Assembly (NCBI GenBank): GCA_905215445.1
Contig: CAJMPZ010000011.1
Span: forward strand, 1 to 45,584
Source: an uncultured bacterium
Lineage (GTDB): Bacteria > Actinomycetota > Coriobacteriia > Coriobacteriales > Coriobacteriaceae
Direction: 5' to 3'
DNA length: 45,584 nucleotides
Part shown: in pieces, positions 32,486 through 40,104 of the stretch
Position numbering within the stretch: position 1 is the stretch's first letter
Layout: each line of letters opens with the position of its first letter
Translations under genes and position numbers: made by a program
The notes under the pieces: generated by a model
Seen by the model: only the letters and a program-made list of their open reading frames with translations
Told to the model about the DNA's origin: nothing
Database searches by the model: none

Positions 32486-35167
32486 ATGGCACAGACCACG
32501 ATAGATACCGCCGCCAGCACCGTCTCTGGCGCCGGCGCCGCCAGCTCATTCTCGGGCGGCACGGGAACCGAAGCCGAATTCGGCTCACTCGGCGCGCTCT
32601 CCCCCACCTGGTGGGAGCCCGAGGACGGCAGCGAGCCCGAACCGTGGCTCACGCCCGACCAGGCCTTCGAGCGCTTCTTTGAATGGACGAGCAATCGCGG
32701 TATTGAGCTGTGGGACCACCAAGAAGAGGCCCTCATGGATCTAGCCGCCGGCGATCACGTCATTCTGGGCACGCCGACCGGCTCGGGCAAGTCGCTTGTC
32801 GCGCTAGGTATGCTCTTTATGGGCATGGCGCAGGGCAAGCGCTGCTACTACACGGCTCCTATCAAGGCTCTGGTCAGCGAGAAGTTTTTCGACTTGGTGC
32901 AGGTGCTCGGCCGCGATAACGTCGGTATGATCACCGGCGACACGCATATCAACACCAAGGCGCCCGTCATCTGCTGCACGGCAGAGATCCTTGCCAACGA
33001 CGCACTGCGCGAGGGCGAAGATGCCGATGTTGGCTGCGTCGCCATGGACGAGTTCCACTACTTTGCCGACCCTGATCGCGGTTGGGCCTGGCAGGTGCCG
33101 CTGCTCACCCTGCCTCACACGCAATTCATGCTCATGAGCGCCACGCTCGGCGATGTCACCGCGATTGCCGCCTCGCTCGAGGAACACACCGGCGCTACCT
33201 GCGACTTGGTCGTCGATGCCCCACGCCCTGTGCCGCTGAGCTACGGCTATGTGACGACCTCGCTCGAGGGCACCGTCGAGCTCGCGATGCGCCGCGGCGA
33301 GGCCCCGCTCTACATCGTGCACTTTAGCCAGGATGCCGCCCTTGCGACGGCACAGTCGCTCGCCAATTTTGGCATCGCCAGCAAGGAGCAGCGCGAAGCC
33401 ATCAAAGAAGCGGCAAAGGGAACGAGCTTCTCGACGGCCTTCGGCAAGATCCTCAAGCGTTTGCTCGGCTGCGGCGTCGGCGTGCACCACGCCGGTATGC
33501 TGCCGCGCTATCGCCTGCTGGTCGAGCGCCTGGCGCAGCAGGGCCTACTGCCCGTCATTTGCGGCACCGACACACTCGGCGTCGGCATCAACGTGCCCAT
33601 CCACACCGTGGTCCTCACCGCGCTCACCAAGTTCGACGGCTACAAGATGCGTCGCCTGCGCGCCCGCGAGTTCCATCAGATTGCCGGTCGCGCCGGCCGC
33701 TCGGGGTTCGATACCGAGGGCATGGTGATTGCCGAGGCACCCGAGCACGAGATCGAGAACGCCAAGCTCATGGCCAAGGCGGGCGACGACCCCAAAAAAC
33801 TCCGCAAGATTAAAAAGAAGAAGGCCCCCGAGGGCTTTGTCACCTGGAACAAGCAGACCTTTGAGCGCCTGATCGAGACGCAGCCCGAAACGCTCAAGCC
33901 GCGCCTGCGCATCACACACTCCATGGTGATTAGCGTAGTCGAGCAGGGCGGCGATGCCCGAGCCCGCGTACACGACCTCATCGAGACGAGTCTGCAGACC
34001 CCTGAGGAAAAGGCAAAGCTCGAGGTTCGTGCCGACGAGATCTTCGCCACGCTCATCGATTCCAGCGTCGTCGTTCGCACCGAAGTGCCGCCCGCACCCG
34101 ACGCTCCGGCTGACGCCGCGCCGGACATCAACTACGCGCTGACGGTCGACCTGCCCGAGGACTTTGCGCTCGACCAGCCGCTCTCGCCGTTTTTGCTTGC
34201 CGCACTGGAGTTGCTCGATCCCGAGAGCGAGACCTATACCATGGACCTCATCTCGATGGTCGAGGCAACGCTCGAGGATCCCAAGCAGGTGCTGCGCGCA
34301 CAGGAGCGCGCCGCACGCGATCGCGCTATGGCCGAGATGAAAGCCGACGGCATTGAATATGAGGAGCGTCTGGAGCGTATTCAGGACGTCACGTACGAAA
34401 AACCGCTCGAGGATTTGCTCGACGCCGCCTTTGACAAGTACTGCCAGGAAGTACCCTGGGCCAACGACTACCAGCTCTCGCCCAAGAGCGTCCTGCGCGA
34501 CATGCTGGAGAGCGCGAGCGACTTTAAGGGTTACATTCAAAAGCTCGGCATCGCCCGCTCCGAAGGCATTCTGCTGCGCTACCTGGCAGAGGCTTACCGT
34601 TCTCTCGACCGTACCGTGCCCATCGAAAAGCGCGACGAGCGCCTTCGCGACATCATTTCGTGGCTCGGCTTTGTGGTGCGCTCGGTCGACTCGAGCCTGG
34701 TGGACGAGTGGGAGAACGCCGGCAACCCGGCGGCCCTCGACGCCGCACCGCCGCAGGGCATCGACGAAGTCGTGGCTGACCGCCGCGGCTGCACGCTGCT
34801 GGTGCGCAACGCGCTCTTCCGCCGCGTGACCCTTGCCGCCCGCGAGCACGTTCGCGACCTGGGCGAGCTCGACGAGGACTGGGGCATGAGCGAGGTCCGC
34901 TGGCAAAAGGCGCTCGACGCCTATCACGAGCAACACGAGGAAATTCTCACCGACGGAGATGCCCGCAGCTCCGCGATGTTTTCCATCGACGAGAGCGACG
35001 AGAAGACGCAGCACGTGTGGCATGTGCACCAGATTTTTGCCGACGAGGATGGCGACCACGACTTTGGCATCATGGGCGATGTCGACCTGGACGCCACGCA
35101 AGACGGCGGCGAGGTCATCTTCAAGAACTACCGTGTCGGCTTTATCGAGGACCTGCTCGAGGACTAG
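32486..35167 (+). CDS. DEAD/DEAH-box helicase of the DUF3516 family
   Basis: An 893-residue SF2 helicase. Walker A GTPTGSGKS (Lys102), a DEFH-type motif II (188-191), MSATLGD and the second RecA domain with CGTDTLGVGINVPIHTV and QIAGRAGRSGFD are all present. The C-terminal 350 residues match the DUF3516-type region found in actinobacterial Ski2-like helicases. It probably unwinds RNA or remodels RNPs; the exact substrate is unknown. The first 60 residues are Ala/Gly/Ser-rich and likely disordered. An AGAAAG sequence lies 12 bases before the ATG, a weak site. The gene is monocistronic and ends in a strong terminator. Confidence 0.88.
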   Translation: MAQTTIDTAASTVSGAGAASSFSGGTGTEAEFGSLGALSPTWWEPEDGSEPEPWLTPDQAFERFFEWTSNRGIELWDHQEEALMDLAAGDHVILGTPTGSGKSLVALGMLFMGMAQGKRCYYTAPIKALVSEKFFDLVQVLGRDNVGMITGDTHINTKAPVICCTAEILANDALREGEDADVGCVAMDEFHYFADPDRGWAWQVPLLTLPHTQFMLMSATLGDVTAIAASLEEHTGATCDLVVDAPRPVPLSYGYVTTSLEGTVELAMRRGEAPLYIVHFSQDAALATAQSLANFGIASKEQREAIKEAAKGTSFSTAFGKILKRLLGCGVGVHHAGMLPRYRLLVERLAQQGLLPVICGTDTLGVGINVPIHTVVLTALTKFDGYKMRRLRAREFHQIAGRAGRSGFDTEGMVIAEAPEHEIENAKLMAKAGDDPKKLRKIKKKKAPEGFVTWNKQTFERLIETQPETLKPRLRITHSMVISVVEQGGDARARVHDLIETSLQTPEEKAKLEVRADEIFATLIDSSVVVRTEVPPAPDAPADAAPDINYALTVDLPEDFALDQPLSPFLLAALELLDPESETYTMDLISMVEATLEDPKQVLRAQERAARDRAMAEMKADGIEYEERLERIQDVTYEKPLEDLLDAAFDKYCQEVPWANDYQLSPKSVLRDMLESASDFKGYIQKLGIARSEGILLRYLAEAYRSLDRTVPIEKRDERLRDIISWLGFVVRSVDSSLVDEWENAGNPAALDAAPPQGIDEVVADRRGCTLLVRNALFRRVTLAAREHVRDLGELDEDWGMSEVRWQKALDAYHEQHEEILTDGDARSSAMFSIDESDEKTQHVWHVHQIFADEDGDHDFGIMGDVDLDATQDGGEVIFKNYRVGFIEDLLED

Positions 35168-35189
35168 CCGGGCGCAATGGAACGAAACG

Positions 35190-35230
35190 AAGCGGGGCCG
35201 CTGGCAACATCGCCAGCGGCCCCGCTTTTT
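35190..35230. terminator. Bidirectional terminator between helicase and DUF2130 gene
   Basis: A 16-bp perfect GC-rich stem (35190-35205 with 35212-35227) has a 6-base loop and a TTTTT tail on the plus strand. Read leftward it is followed by CGTTTCGTTCC, so it may also serve the converging gene. Confidence 0.9.
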
Positions 35231-35247
35231 GCGCGATACGTTATACC

Positions 35248-37005
35248 TTACTCGGCATCCTCGACCTCATACGAATCCGCCTCGGCGGGCTCATCGTTTG
35301 TCTCTGGCGCAGCCCCGCGCGCCTCGTCAAAGGCGGCCTTCATGGTCTTGTTGCCCCACGTGAGCTTGCGAATGGTAAGATCGTCGGCTTTCTTGTTGGC
35401 CAGGCGCAGATTGTTCTCGGAGGACAGCAACGCCTCCTTGGTTTTTTGCAGATGGCTAATCGTCTTGTCAATCTCATCGATCGCCGTCTGGAACTTGCGG
35501 CTCGCGATCTCGTAGTTACGACCGAAATCATTCTTGAACTTTTCCATCTTGGCTTCGAAGTTCGTGACATCGATATTCTGCTGTTTGTACTCCGCTAGCT
35601 CCTGCTTATAACGCAGCGAACCCATGGCGGCGTTGCGCAGCAGCGTGATCATCGGAATGAAGAACTGCGGGCGGATCACGTACATCTTCTCATAGCGGTA
35701 ACTCACGTCGACGATGCCCGCGTTATAGAGCTCACTCTCAGGCTCCAGCAGGGTGCAGAGCACCGCATACTCGCAGCCTTTCTGGCGACGATCGTGATCG
35801 AGTTTCTTAAAGAAGTCCTCGTTTTTATGCTTGGTCGCGGTCTCATCGTTCTCGTTTTTCATCTCGAACATAATCGAGATGATCTCGTTGCCGCTCGCGT
35901 CGCACTCGCGGAAGATAAAGTCGCCCTTGGTACCCTCGGACGCATCGTTATCTTTCTCGAAGTACGCGTTGGGAAACGCCGTCATGCGCAGACGGTTGAA
36001 CTCAGTCTCGCAGTGCTGCTCGAGCGACTCGCCCACCATCTTGGTGGACAGGCGGACCTTCATGTCCTTAAGGCGCTCAATCTCTTCATCCTTGTAGCGA
36101 ATCAGGTCATCGCTCGCGCGCTTGGCCTGCGCAAGCTCGAGCTCGTGTGCCGCCTTGGCTTGCTCCTCACGAGAATCGCGCACCGCCAGCTCGCTCGTCA
36201 GTTTGGCACGCGCCTCATCGCGCTCTCGCTCCGCCGCGGCGACCGCCTCTGACAGGTTCATTTTTGCCATCAGTTCCTGCTCGCGCAGCTGGGCACGCAG
36301 GCCCTCGGCCTCCTGCTCAGACCGAGCCTTTGCGGCGGAAAGCTTCTCCTGCACCTTCGCGCGGTAGTCTGTGAGTGTGCGTTCGGCCTCGCTGCGAGCG
36401 GCATCGAGCTCACGCTGAGACTCGGCCGCGGCAGCGGCAAGCGCCATCTCCTGGGCCTTGTCCGCCGCGGCAAGCTTGGCCTGCAACTCGGCAATCTGGG
36501 CATCTCGTGCAGCTACATCGTTTTGAGCAGCATTGCGCGCCGCCGACTCGGCAAGCTTGGCTTCGTCATCCTTGCGCCCCAGCTGCGCACGCAAGTTGTC
36601 GATTTCGCGCTGGAGCTCGGCGTTCTCCTTTTGAGCGTCGGCACGGGCCTCAACCGCCGCGCGCTGGCTTGCGCTCTCGCGCTCCGCGGCAGCGCCCTCG
36701 AGTTTGGCGTGCAGCTCGGCAAGCTCCGCATCGCGCTTGGCGAGTTCTTGCGCCAGCTGCTGGGCTGCAGCGTTCTTCTGCTCGACAAGCTGAGCGTCGC
36801 GCTGAGACTCCGCCTTTTGCAAAGCAGCCGTCGAGCGCGAGCGCTCAAGCTCCAGCGCCTGCTCGCCCTCGCGCTGAACAGCCTTCACGCGCTCGTCCAG
36901 GTCGCGCGAGAACTCGGCGTCGCGCACCTGCTTGACGATATCCGCATAACCGGACGCATCGACCTTAAAAACTTCACCGCAATGCGGGCACTTGATCTCG
37001 TTCAT
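35248..37005 (-). CDS. DUF2130 protein: zinc-ribbon, long coiled coil, nuclease-like core
   Basis: A 585-residue protein. An N-terminal CPHC half zinc ribbon (KCPHCGEVF, residues 5-13) precedes a long Ala/Glu/Arg coiled coil (about 30-320). The conserved DUF2130 core follows (about 330-520), and the tail is acidic. The core contains an acidic residue in KGDF (Asp362) and E381-x-K383 in IMFEMKNE. This spacing is compatible with a PD-(D/E)xK nuclease fold, as suggested for the family. The only clear cysteine pair is the N-terminal CxxC, so the ribbon must be completed by dimerisation or is degenerate. The role is unknown; DNA repair or defence is plausible. It is transcribed alone, convergent with the helicase gene. 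Confidence 0.85.
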   Translation of the reverse strand: MNEIKCPHCGEVFKVDASGYADIVKQVRDAEFSRDLDERVKAVQREGEQALELERSRSTAALQKAESQRDAQLVEQKNAAAQQLAQELAKRDAELAELHAKLEGAAAERESASQRAAVEARADAQKENAELQREIDNLRAQLGRKDDEAKLAESAARNAAQNDVAARDAQIAELQAKLAAADKAQEMALAAAAAESQRELDAARSEAERTLTDYRAKVQEKLSAAKARSEQEAEGLRAQLREQELMAKMNLSEAVAAAERERDEARAKLTSELAVRDSREEQAKAAHELELAQAKRASDDLIRYKDEEIERLKDMKVRLSTKMVGESLEQHCETEFNRLRMTAFPNAYFEKDNDASEGTKGDFIFRECDASGNEIISIMFEMKNENDETATKHKNEDFFKKLDHDRRQKGCEYAVLCTLLEPESELYNAGIVDVSYRYEKMYVIRPQFFIPMITLLRNAAMGSLRYKQELAEYKQQNIDVTNFEAKMEKFKNDFGRNYEIASRKFQTAIDEIDKTISHLQKTKEALLSSENNLRLANKKADDLTIRKLTWGNKTMKAAFDEARGAAPETNDEPAEADSYEVEDAE

Positions 37006-37069
37006 GGCAGCTCCTCGATGGACGCAAATTTCAACCGCCTACACTCTACCGCGCCGCACAGACAAAAAA

Positions 37070-37098
37070 GGCGCCGCTGCCATAATGGCAGCGGCGCC
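37070..37098 (-). terminator. Terminator of the metallophosphoesterase cluster
   Basis: A perfect 13-bp stem GGCGCCGCTGCCA/TGGCAGCGGCGCC around a 3-base loop is followed on the minus strand by TTTTTTGTC. It closes the leftward operon that contains the phosphoesterase, small-protein and HIRAN genes. Confidence 0.88.
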
Positions 37099-37100
37099 AG

Positions 37101-37150
37101 AACCACCATAAAGGTGCCTGTCCCCTTTGCGGTGGTTTGTGTGGTGGTTC
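37101..37150. repeat. Variant REP-like hairpin with GGGGACAGG loop
   Basis: On the minus strand the layout is AACCACC, then GCAAAGGGGACAGG, then TTTATGGTGGTT. This is the same architecture (AACC arm, GGGACAGG loop, GGTT arm) as the 53-bp repeat at 22980, with different arm bases. A second GGTGGTT copy at 37143-37149 allows alternative pairing. It sits just past the end of the phosphoesterase gene. Confidence 0.55.
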
Positions 37151-37155
37151 GAGAA

Positions 37156-37701
37156 TTACAGCCCAAAGAAGTCAAGGATTTGATCACGGCTTACGGGCTT
37201 GTAATCGTTGGCATCGAGACCGACATCATAGCGAAAGATAGGGCGCTCGCGATCGCGGTTGCGCGCGTTGGTGCGGTCTCCCCTGCTGTGGATATGCCCG
37301 TGCAGCATGATGGCGCCGCGCGCCTTGCCATTCCAGCTGAGCATGGGGTAATGGCTCATAACTAGACGATGGCCCTTGGCATAGCCGGGAGCAATCTCCA
37401 GGTAATCGCATACCTCATCCCAAATCTGCGGTACGTCGGGATCTTCCCAATCACCGTCATGGTTGCCACGGATGAGCGTCACATTCTGGCATTCGATGCG
37501 CTCGCGCAGGCGCACCGCCTCCGCCAAGGGCAAACGATAGGTAAAGTCTCCCAAGATATAGAGACGGTCGTCCGCCGCCACGCACTCATTGATGGCATCG
37601 ATGACCTTGCGGTTCATCTCCTCGACCGAATCAAACGGCCGATCCATATCGTGCAAGATATTCGTATCGCCCAGGTGCAGGTCGGCGGTAAACCACATCA
37701 T
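37156..37701 (-). CDS. Calcineurin-like metallophosphoesterase
   Basis: A 181-residue protein with all motifs of the calcineurin-like phosphoesterase fold. These are TADLHLGD at the start, LGDFTY, RGNHDGD, MSHYPM and HGHIHSRGD. Such small stand-alone members hydrolyse phosphodiesters or phosphomonoesters with a dinuclear metal centre; the substrate is unknown. The ATG at 37701 has AGGA at a good distance. An in-frame ATG at 37716 would place that site inside the gene. It is the last gene of a probable leftward cluster with the HIRAN gene and the small charged protein. Confidence 0.9.
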   Translation of the reverse strand: MMWFTADLHLGDTNILHDMDRPFDSVEEMNRKVIDAINECVAADDRLYILGDFTYRLPLAEAVRLRERIECQNVTLIRGNHDGDWEDPDVPQIWDEVCDYLEIAPGYAKGHRLVMSHYPMLSWNGKARGAIMLHGHIHSRGDRTNARNRDRERPIFRYDVGLDANDYKPVSRDQILDFFGL

Positions 37702-37767
37702 CGTCTCTGTCCTCATTTCGCAACGTGTTCAACTCGTGCTAAGTATACAGACGCAGCGATGCAGCGG

Positions 37768-37947
37768 TTATCCAAAGAGCCCGCCGAACAGTCCGCGGCG
37801 GCGCTTGTCTTGCTTTTTCGAAGCGTCGCCCTGGGCGTTCTTGTCCTGCCGCTTCTTCCGGTCCTGCTCCAGCTCATCATCGTCGATCAGCATATCCCAC
37901 TCAAACGGGTCGTCCGTCAGATCGAACAGGTCATCGTCATCAAACAT
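37768..37947 (-). CDS. Small bipolar charged protein
   Basis: A 59-residue protein with a very acidic first half (MFDDDDLFDLTDDPFEWDML, IDDDELE) and a very basic second half ending KRRRGLFGGLFG. There is no signal peptide or membrane helix. I recognise no family. A GGAGG five bases before the ATG at 37947, and its place between the HIRAN and phosphoesterase genes, make it a real gene. The last eight residues, GLFGGLFG, look like a terminal peptide motif. The function is unknown. Confidence 0.65.
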   Translation of the reverse strand: MFDDDDLFDLTDDPFEWDMLIDDDELEQDRKKRQDKNAQGDASKKQDKRRRGLFGGLFG

Positions 37948-37965
37948 GACCGCCTCCATTGCCGA

Positions 37966-38292
37966 TTAGCGAGCATCCACCACATAGAGACCAACGCGCA
38001 CCTGATGCCACGGGCTGCGCTCGGGAGCAACCTGTTGCACGCGAGCCTCAAATACGTCCTCGTGGCCGTAATACATCATCAAGGACAGCGGGCCGACCTC
38101 GTTTCCCGGAACATACCCAAGCTTGGTGTTGCCGTAGTAGATCGCAACCGCCTCGGGATCATGGGGGTTATCGCGCTCGGCACACAGCGTCAGTTTATCG
38201 CCCACTTTAAGATCGCCCAAGACCAAGGCGCCATCGGCATACTGAAATCCTGCAATATGAAACGACAAAAGAACACGTGAAGGCTCGTACAT
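37966..38292 (-). CDS. HIRAN-domain protein
   Basis: A 108-residue protein consisting almost entirely of a HIRAN domain, a fold that in helicases such as HLTF and Rad5 binds DNA 3' ends. The pattern SFHIAGFQYADG, LTLCAERDNPHDPEAVAIYY and KLGYVPGNE is characteristic. Stand-alone bacterial versions have no established role. The ATG at 38292 is preceded by AGAGGAG, and an in-frame extension to 38325 is not supported. It heads a leftward cluster with the small charged protein 18 bp downstream. Confidence 0.85.
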   Translation of the reverse strand: MYEPSRVLLSFHIAGFQYADGALVLGDLKVGDKLTLCAERDNPHDPEAVAIYYGNTKLGYVPGNEVGPLSLMMYYGHEDVFEARVQQVAPERSPWHQVRVGLYVVDAR

Positions 38293-38527
38293 GGCAACTC
38301 CTCTAACGACCGAATAAACCGGCACTTAACCTTACTGAGAAGCTTACGGGCCCGTGCGGACAAAATTTCACCCGCTCGCACCTTTCGCCCATTTGCCGCA
38401 ACGCTTGCGAGACAGAGCGCCTGCAGATAAGATAGAGGCACGGATGGCACCCGTTGCAGCGGGTCTTGCCAACTCCAGTACACGTTTACATCGTGAGAAG
38501 TGGCCGTCTTCGCTTATGCGGGGGCGG

Positions 38528-38611
38528 CTATTTCGTTCGGCCGATAAACAGGCCAAGCTCGATAGCCGCGATCAACAACGCCAATAACGAAATGACATCG
38601 CTTACGTTCAT
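38528..38611 (-). CDS. Putative holin-like small toxin (27 residues)
   Basis: A very short frame starts at the ATG complementary to 38609-38611 and stops at 38528. It begins MNVSDVISLLALLIA and ends GLFIGRTK. One hydrophobic helix fills most of the peptide, with an acidic residue at the N-terminal side and a basic C-terminus. That is the layout of Fst/TxpA-type and 'putative holin-like toxin' peptides. AGAAGGGA lies seven bases before the ATG. It has its own gap between the ALDH terminator and the HIRAN gene. If it is a type I toxin, an antisense RNA should overlap it or its 3' end; I cannot identify that RNA. The family match is by eye. Confidence 0.6.
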   Translation of the reverse strand: MNVSDVISLLALLIAAIELGLFIGRTK

Positions 38612-38673
38612 ACCAAATCCCTTCTAAAGGGAGTTGGCCCATCCGTGCTCCATAGCAGTAGTCTAACGCAAAA

Positions 38674-38709
38674 TGCGGGTAATAGGAACATCTGTTCGTA
38701 TTACCCGCA
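38674..38709 (-). terminator. Terminator of the alcohol/aldehyde dehydrogenase operon
   Basis: A near-perfect palindrome GCGGGTAATA..TATTACCCGC with inner GAACA/TGTTC is followed on the minus strand by TTTTGCG. It lies eight bases past the aldehyde dehydrogenase stop. Confidence 0.8.
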
Positions 38710-38716
38710 CCCTTTT

Positions 38717-40096
38717 CTAATGCACAAACATGCGCACGAACTTGTGCTTCCAGCTTGCGTAAGGGGCATAGCGGAACGGCACGTCCAGCCACGTTGCCTT
38801 GTTCACGATGCTCTTCTTGTGGCTAAACGTATCGAAGCTCTCGCGTCCATGGTACTGTCCCATACCGCTCGCCCCCATGCCGCCAAAGCCCATATGGCTC
38901 GTGGCCAAATGCATAATGGTGTCATTAACACAGCCACCACCAAAGGGCACGTAACGCACAAAGCGCTGCTGAACCTCACGGTCCTGGCTAAAGATATACA
39001 GGGCCAGCGGCGTCGGACGATCCGTAATAAACGTCTCGGCCTCGTCTAGGCTCTCAAACGTCAGCACCGGCAAGATGGGGCCGAAAATCTCCTCCTGCAT
39101 CACGGCGTCATCGGGGGACACGCCATCCAAAATCGTCGGCTCGATCTTGAGCGAAGTCTCGCGCGCGGTACCTCCAAGCACGACCTTATCGGGATCGATC
39201 AGCCCGCGCACGCGTGCAAAATGCTTGGCGTTGACGATATGCCCGTAATCCTCGTTATCGAGCGGATGCTCGCCAAACATACGGCGGACCTCTTCCTTGA
39301 TGAGACCCAGCAGCTCGTCGTGCACGCGCGTATCGACCAGCAGGTAGTCGGGCGCCACGCAAGTCTGCCCCACGTTGAGCCATTTACCAAAGGCGATACG
39401 GCGCGCCGCGACCTTCAAGTTAGCCGTCGCATCCACGATGCAGGGACTCTTCCCGCCCAGCTCAAGCGTCACGGGCGTAAGGTTTTTACTTGCGCGCTCC
39501 ATAACGAACTTGCCGACCGGAACGCTACCGGTAAAGAAGATCTTGTCCCAGCACTCGTCGAGCAGCGCTTCGTTCTCGGCGCGCCCGCCCTCGACAACCG
39601 TCACCAGGCACGGATCAAATGCCTCTTCACAGATCTGCTTGAGCACCGCACTCGATGCCGGAGCATAGGCACTCGGCTTGATGACCACGGTGTTGCCTGC
39701 GGCAAGAGCGCCAGCGAGCGGCTCGAGCGTTAGCAAAAACGGGTAGTTCCAGGGGGCCATGATGAGCGCGACGCCATAGGGCACGGCTTGCGTCTTGCAC
39801 ACACTCACGGCGTTGGCGAGGTCGCACGGGCGCAGGCGCGGACGACTCCATCGAGCCACGTGCGCAATCTGATGACGGATCTCGGAAAGCGAGGTGCCGA
39901 TCTCGCACATATAGGCTTCGTCATGTGACTTACCCAGATCGGTCTTGAGCGCATGGGCAATATCGGCTTCGTGCGCCCGCACTGCGTCGCGCAAGCTCAC
40001 GAGCGCGCGACGGCGAGCGTTGACATCAAACGTGGCGTGCGTCTTAAAATAGGCGCGCTGATCGGCAACGATGCGCGCGATTTCCTCGGTGTTCAT
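38717..40096 (-). CDS. Class 3-like NAD(P)-dependent aldehyde dehydrogenase
   Basis: A 459-residue aldehyde dehydrogenase of the class 3 (YwdH/AlkH-like) group, oxidising aldehydes to acids or working with the adjacent alcohol dehydrogenase. The cofactor motif MAPWNYPFLLTLEPLAGALA, FFTGSVPVGK, general-base Glu in TLELGGKSP, catalytic Cys in NVGQTCVAPDY and EIFGPILPV are intact. The C-terminal region ends basic and aromatic (WKHKFVRMFVH), as in membrane-associated members. AGGAGG overlaps the end of the upstream alcohol dehydrogenase gene, 8 bp away, so the two form an operon. The substrate chain length is not evident. Confidence 0.93.
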   Translation of the reverse strand: MNTEEIARIVADQRAYFKTHATFDVNARRRALVSLRDAVRAHEADIAHALKTDLGKSHDEAYMCEIGTSLSEIRHQIAHVARWSRPRLRPCDLANAVSVCKTQAVPYGVALIMAPWNYPFLLTLEPLAGALAAGNTVVIKPSAYAPASSAVLKQICEEAFDPCLVTVVEGGRAENEALLDECWDKIFFTGSVPVGKFVMERASKNLTPVTLELGGKSPCIVDATANLKVAARRIAFGKWLNVGQTCVAPDYLLVDTRVHDELLGLIKEEVRRMFGEHPLDNEDYGHIVNAKHFARVRGLIDPDKVVLGGTARETSLKIEPTILDGVSPDDAVMQEEIFGPILPVLTFESLDEAETFITDRPTPLALYIFSQDREVQQRFVRYVPFGGGCVNDTIMHLATSHMGFGGMGASGMGQYHGRESFDTFSHKKSIVNKATWLDVPFRYAPYASWKHKFVRMFVH

Positions 40097-40104
40097 GGGC
40101 CCTC

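Noticed and set aside
33545..35101. 518-residue minus-strand frame opposite the DUF3516 helicase
   Set aside because: It is another composition-driven antisense frame with no domain or upstream ribosome binding site.
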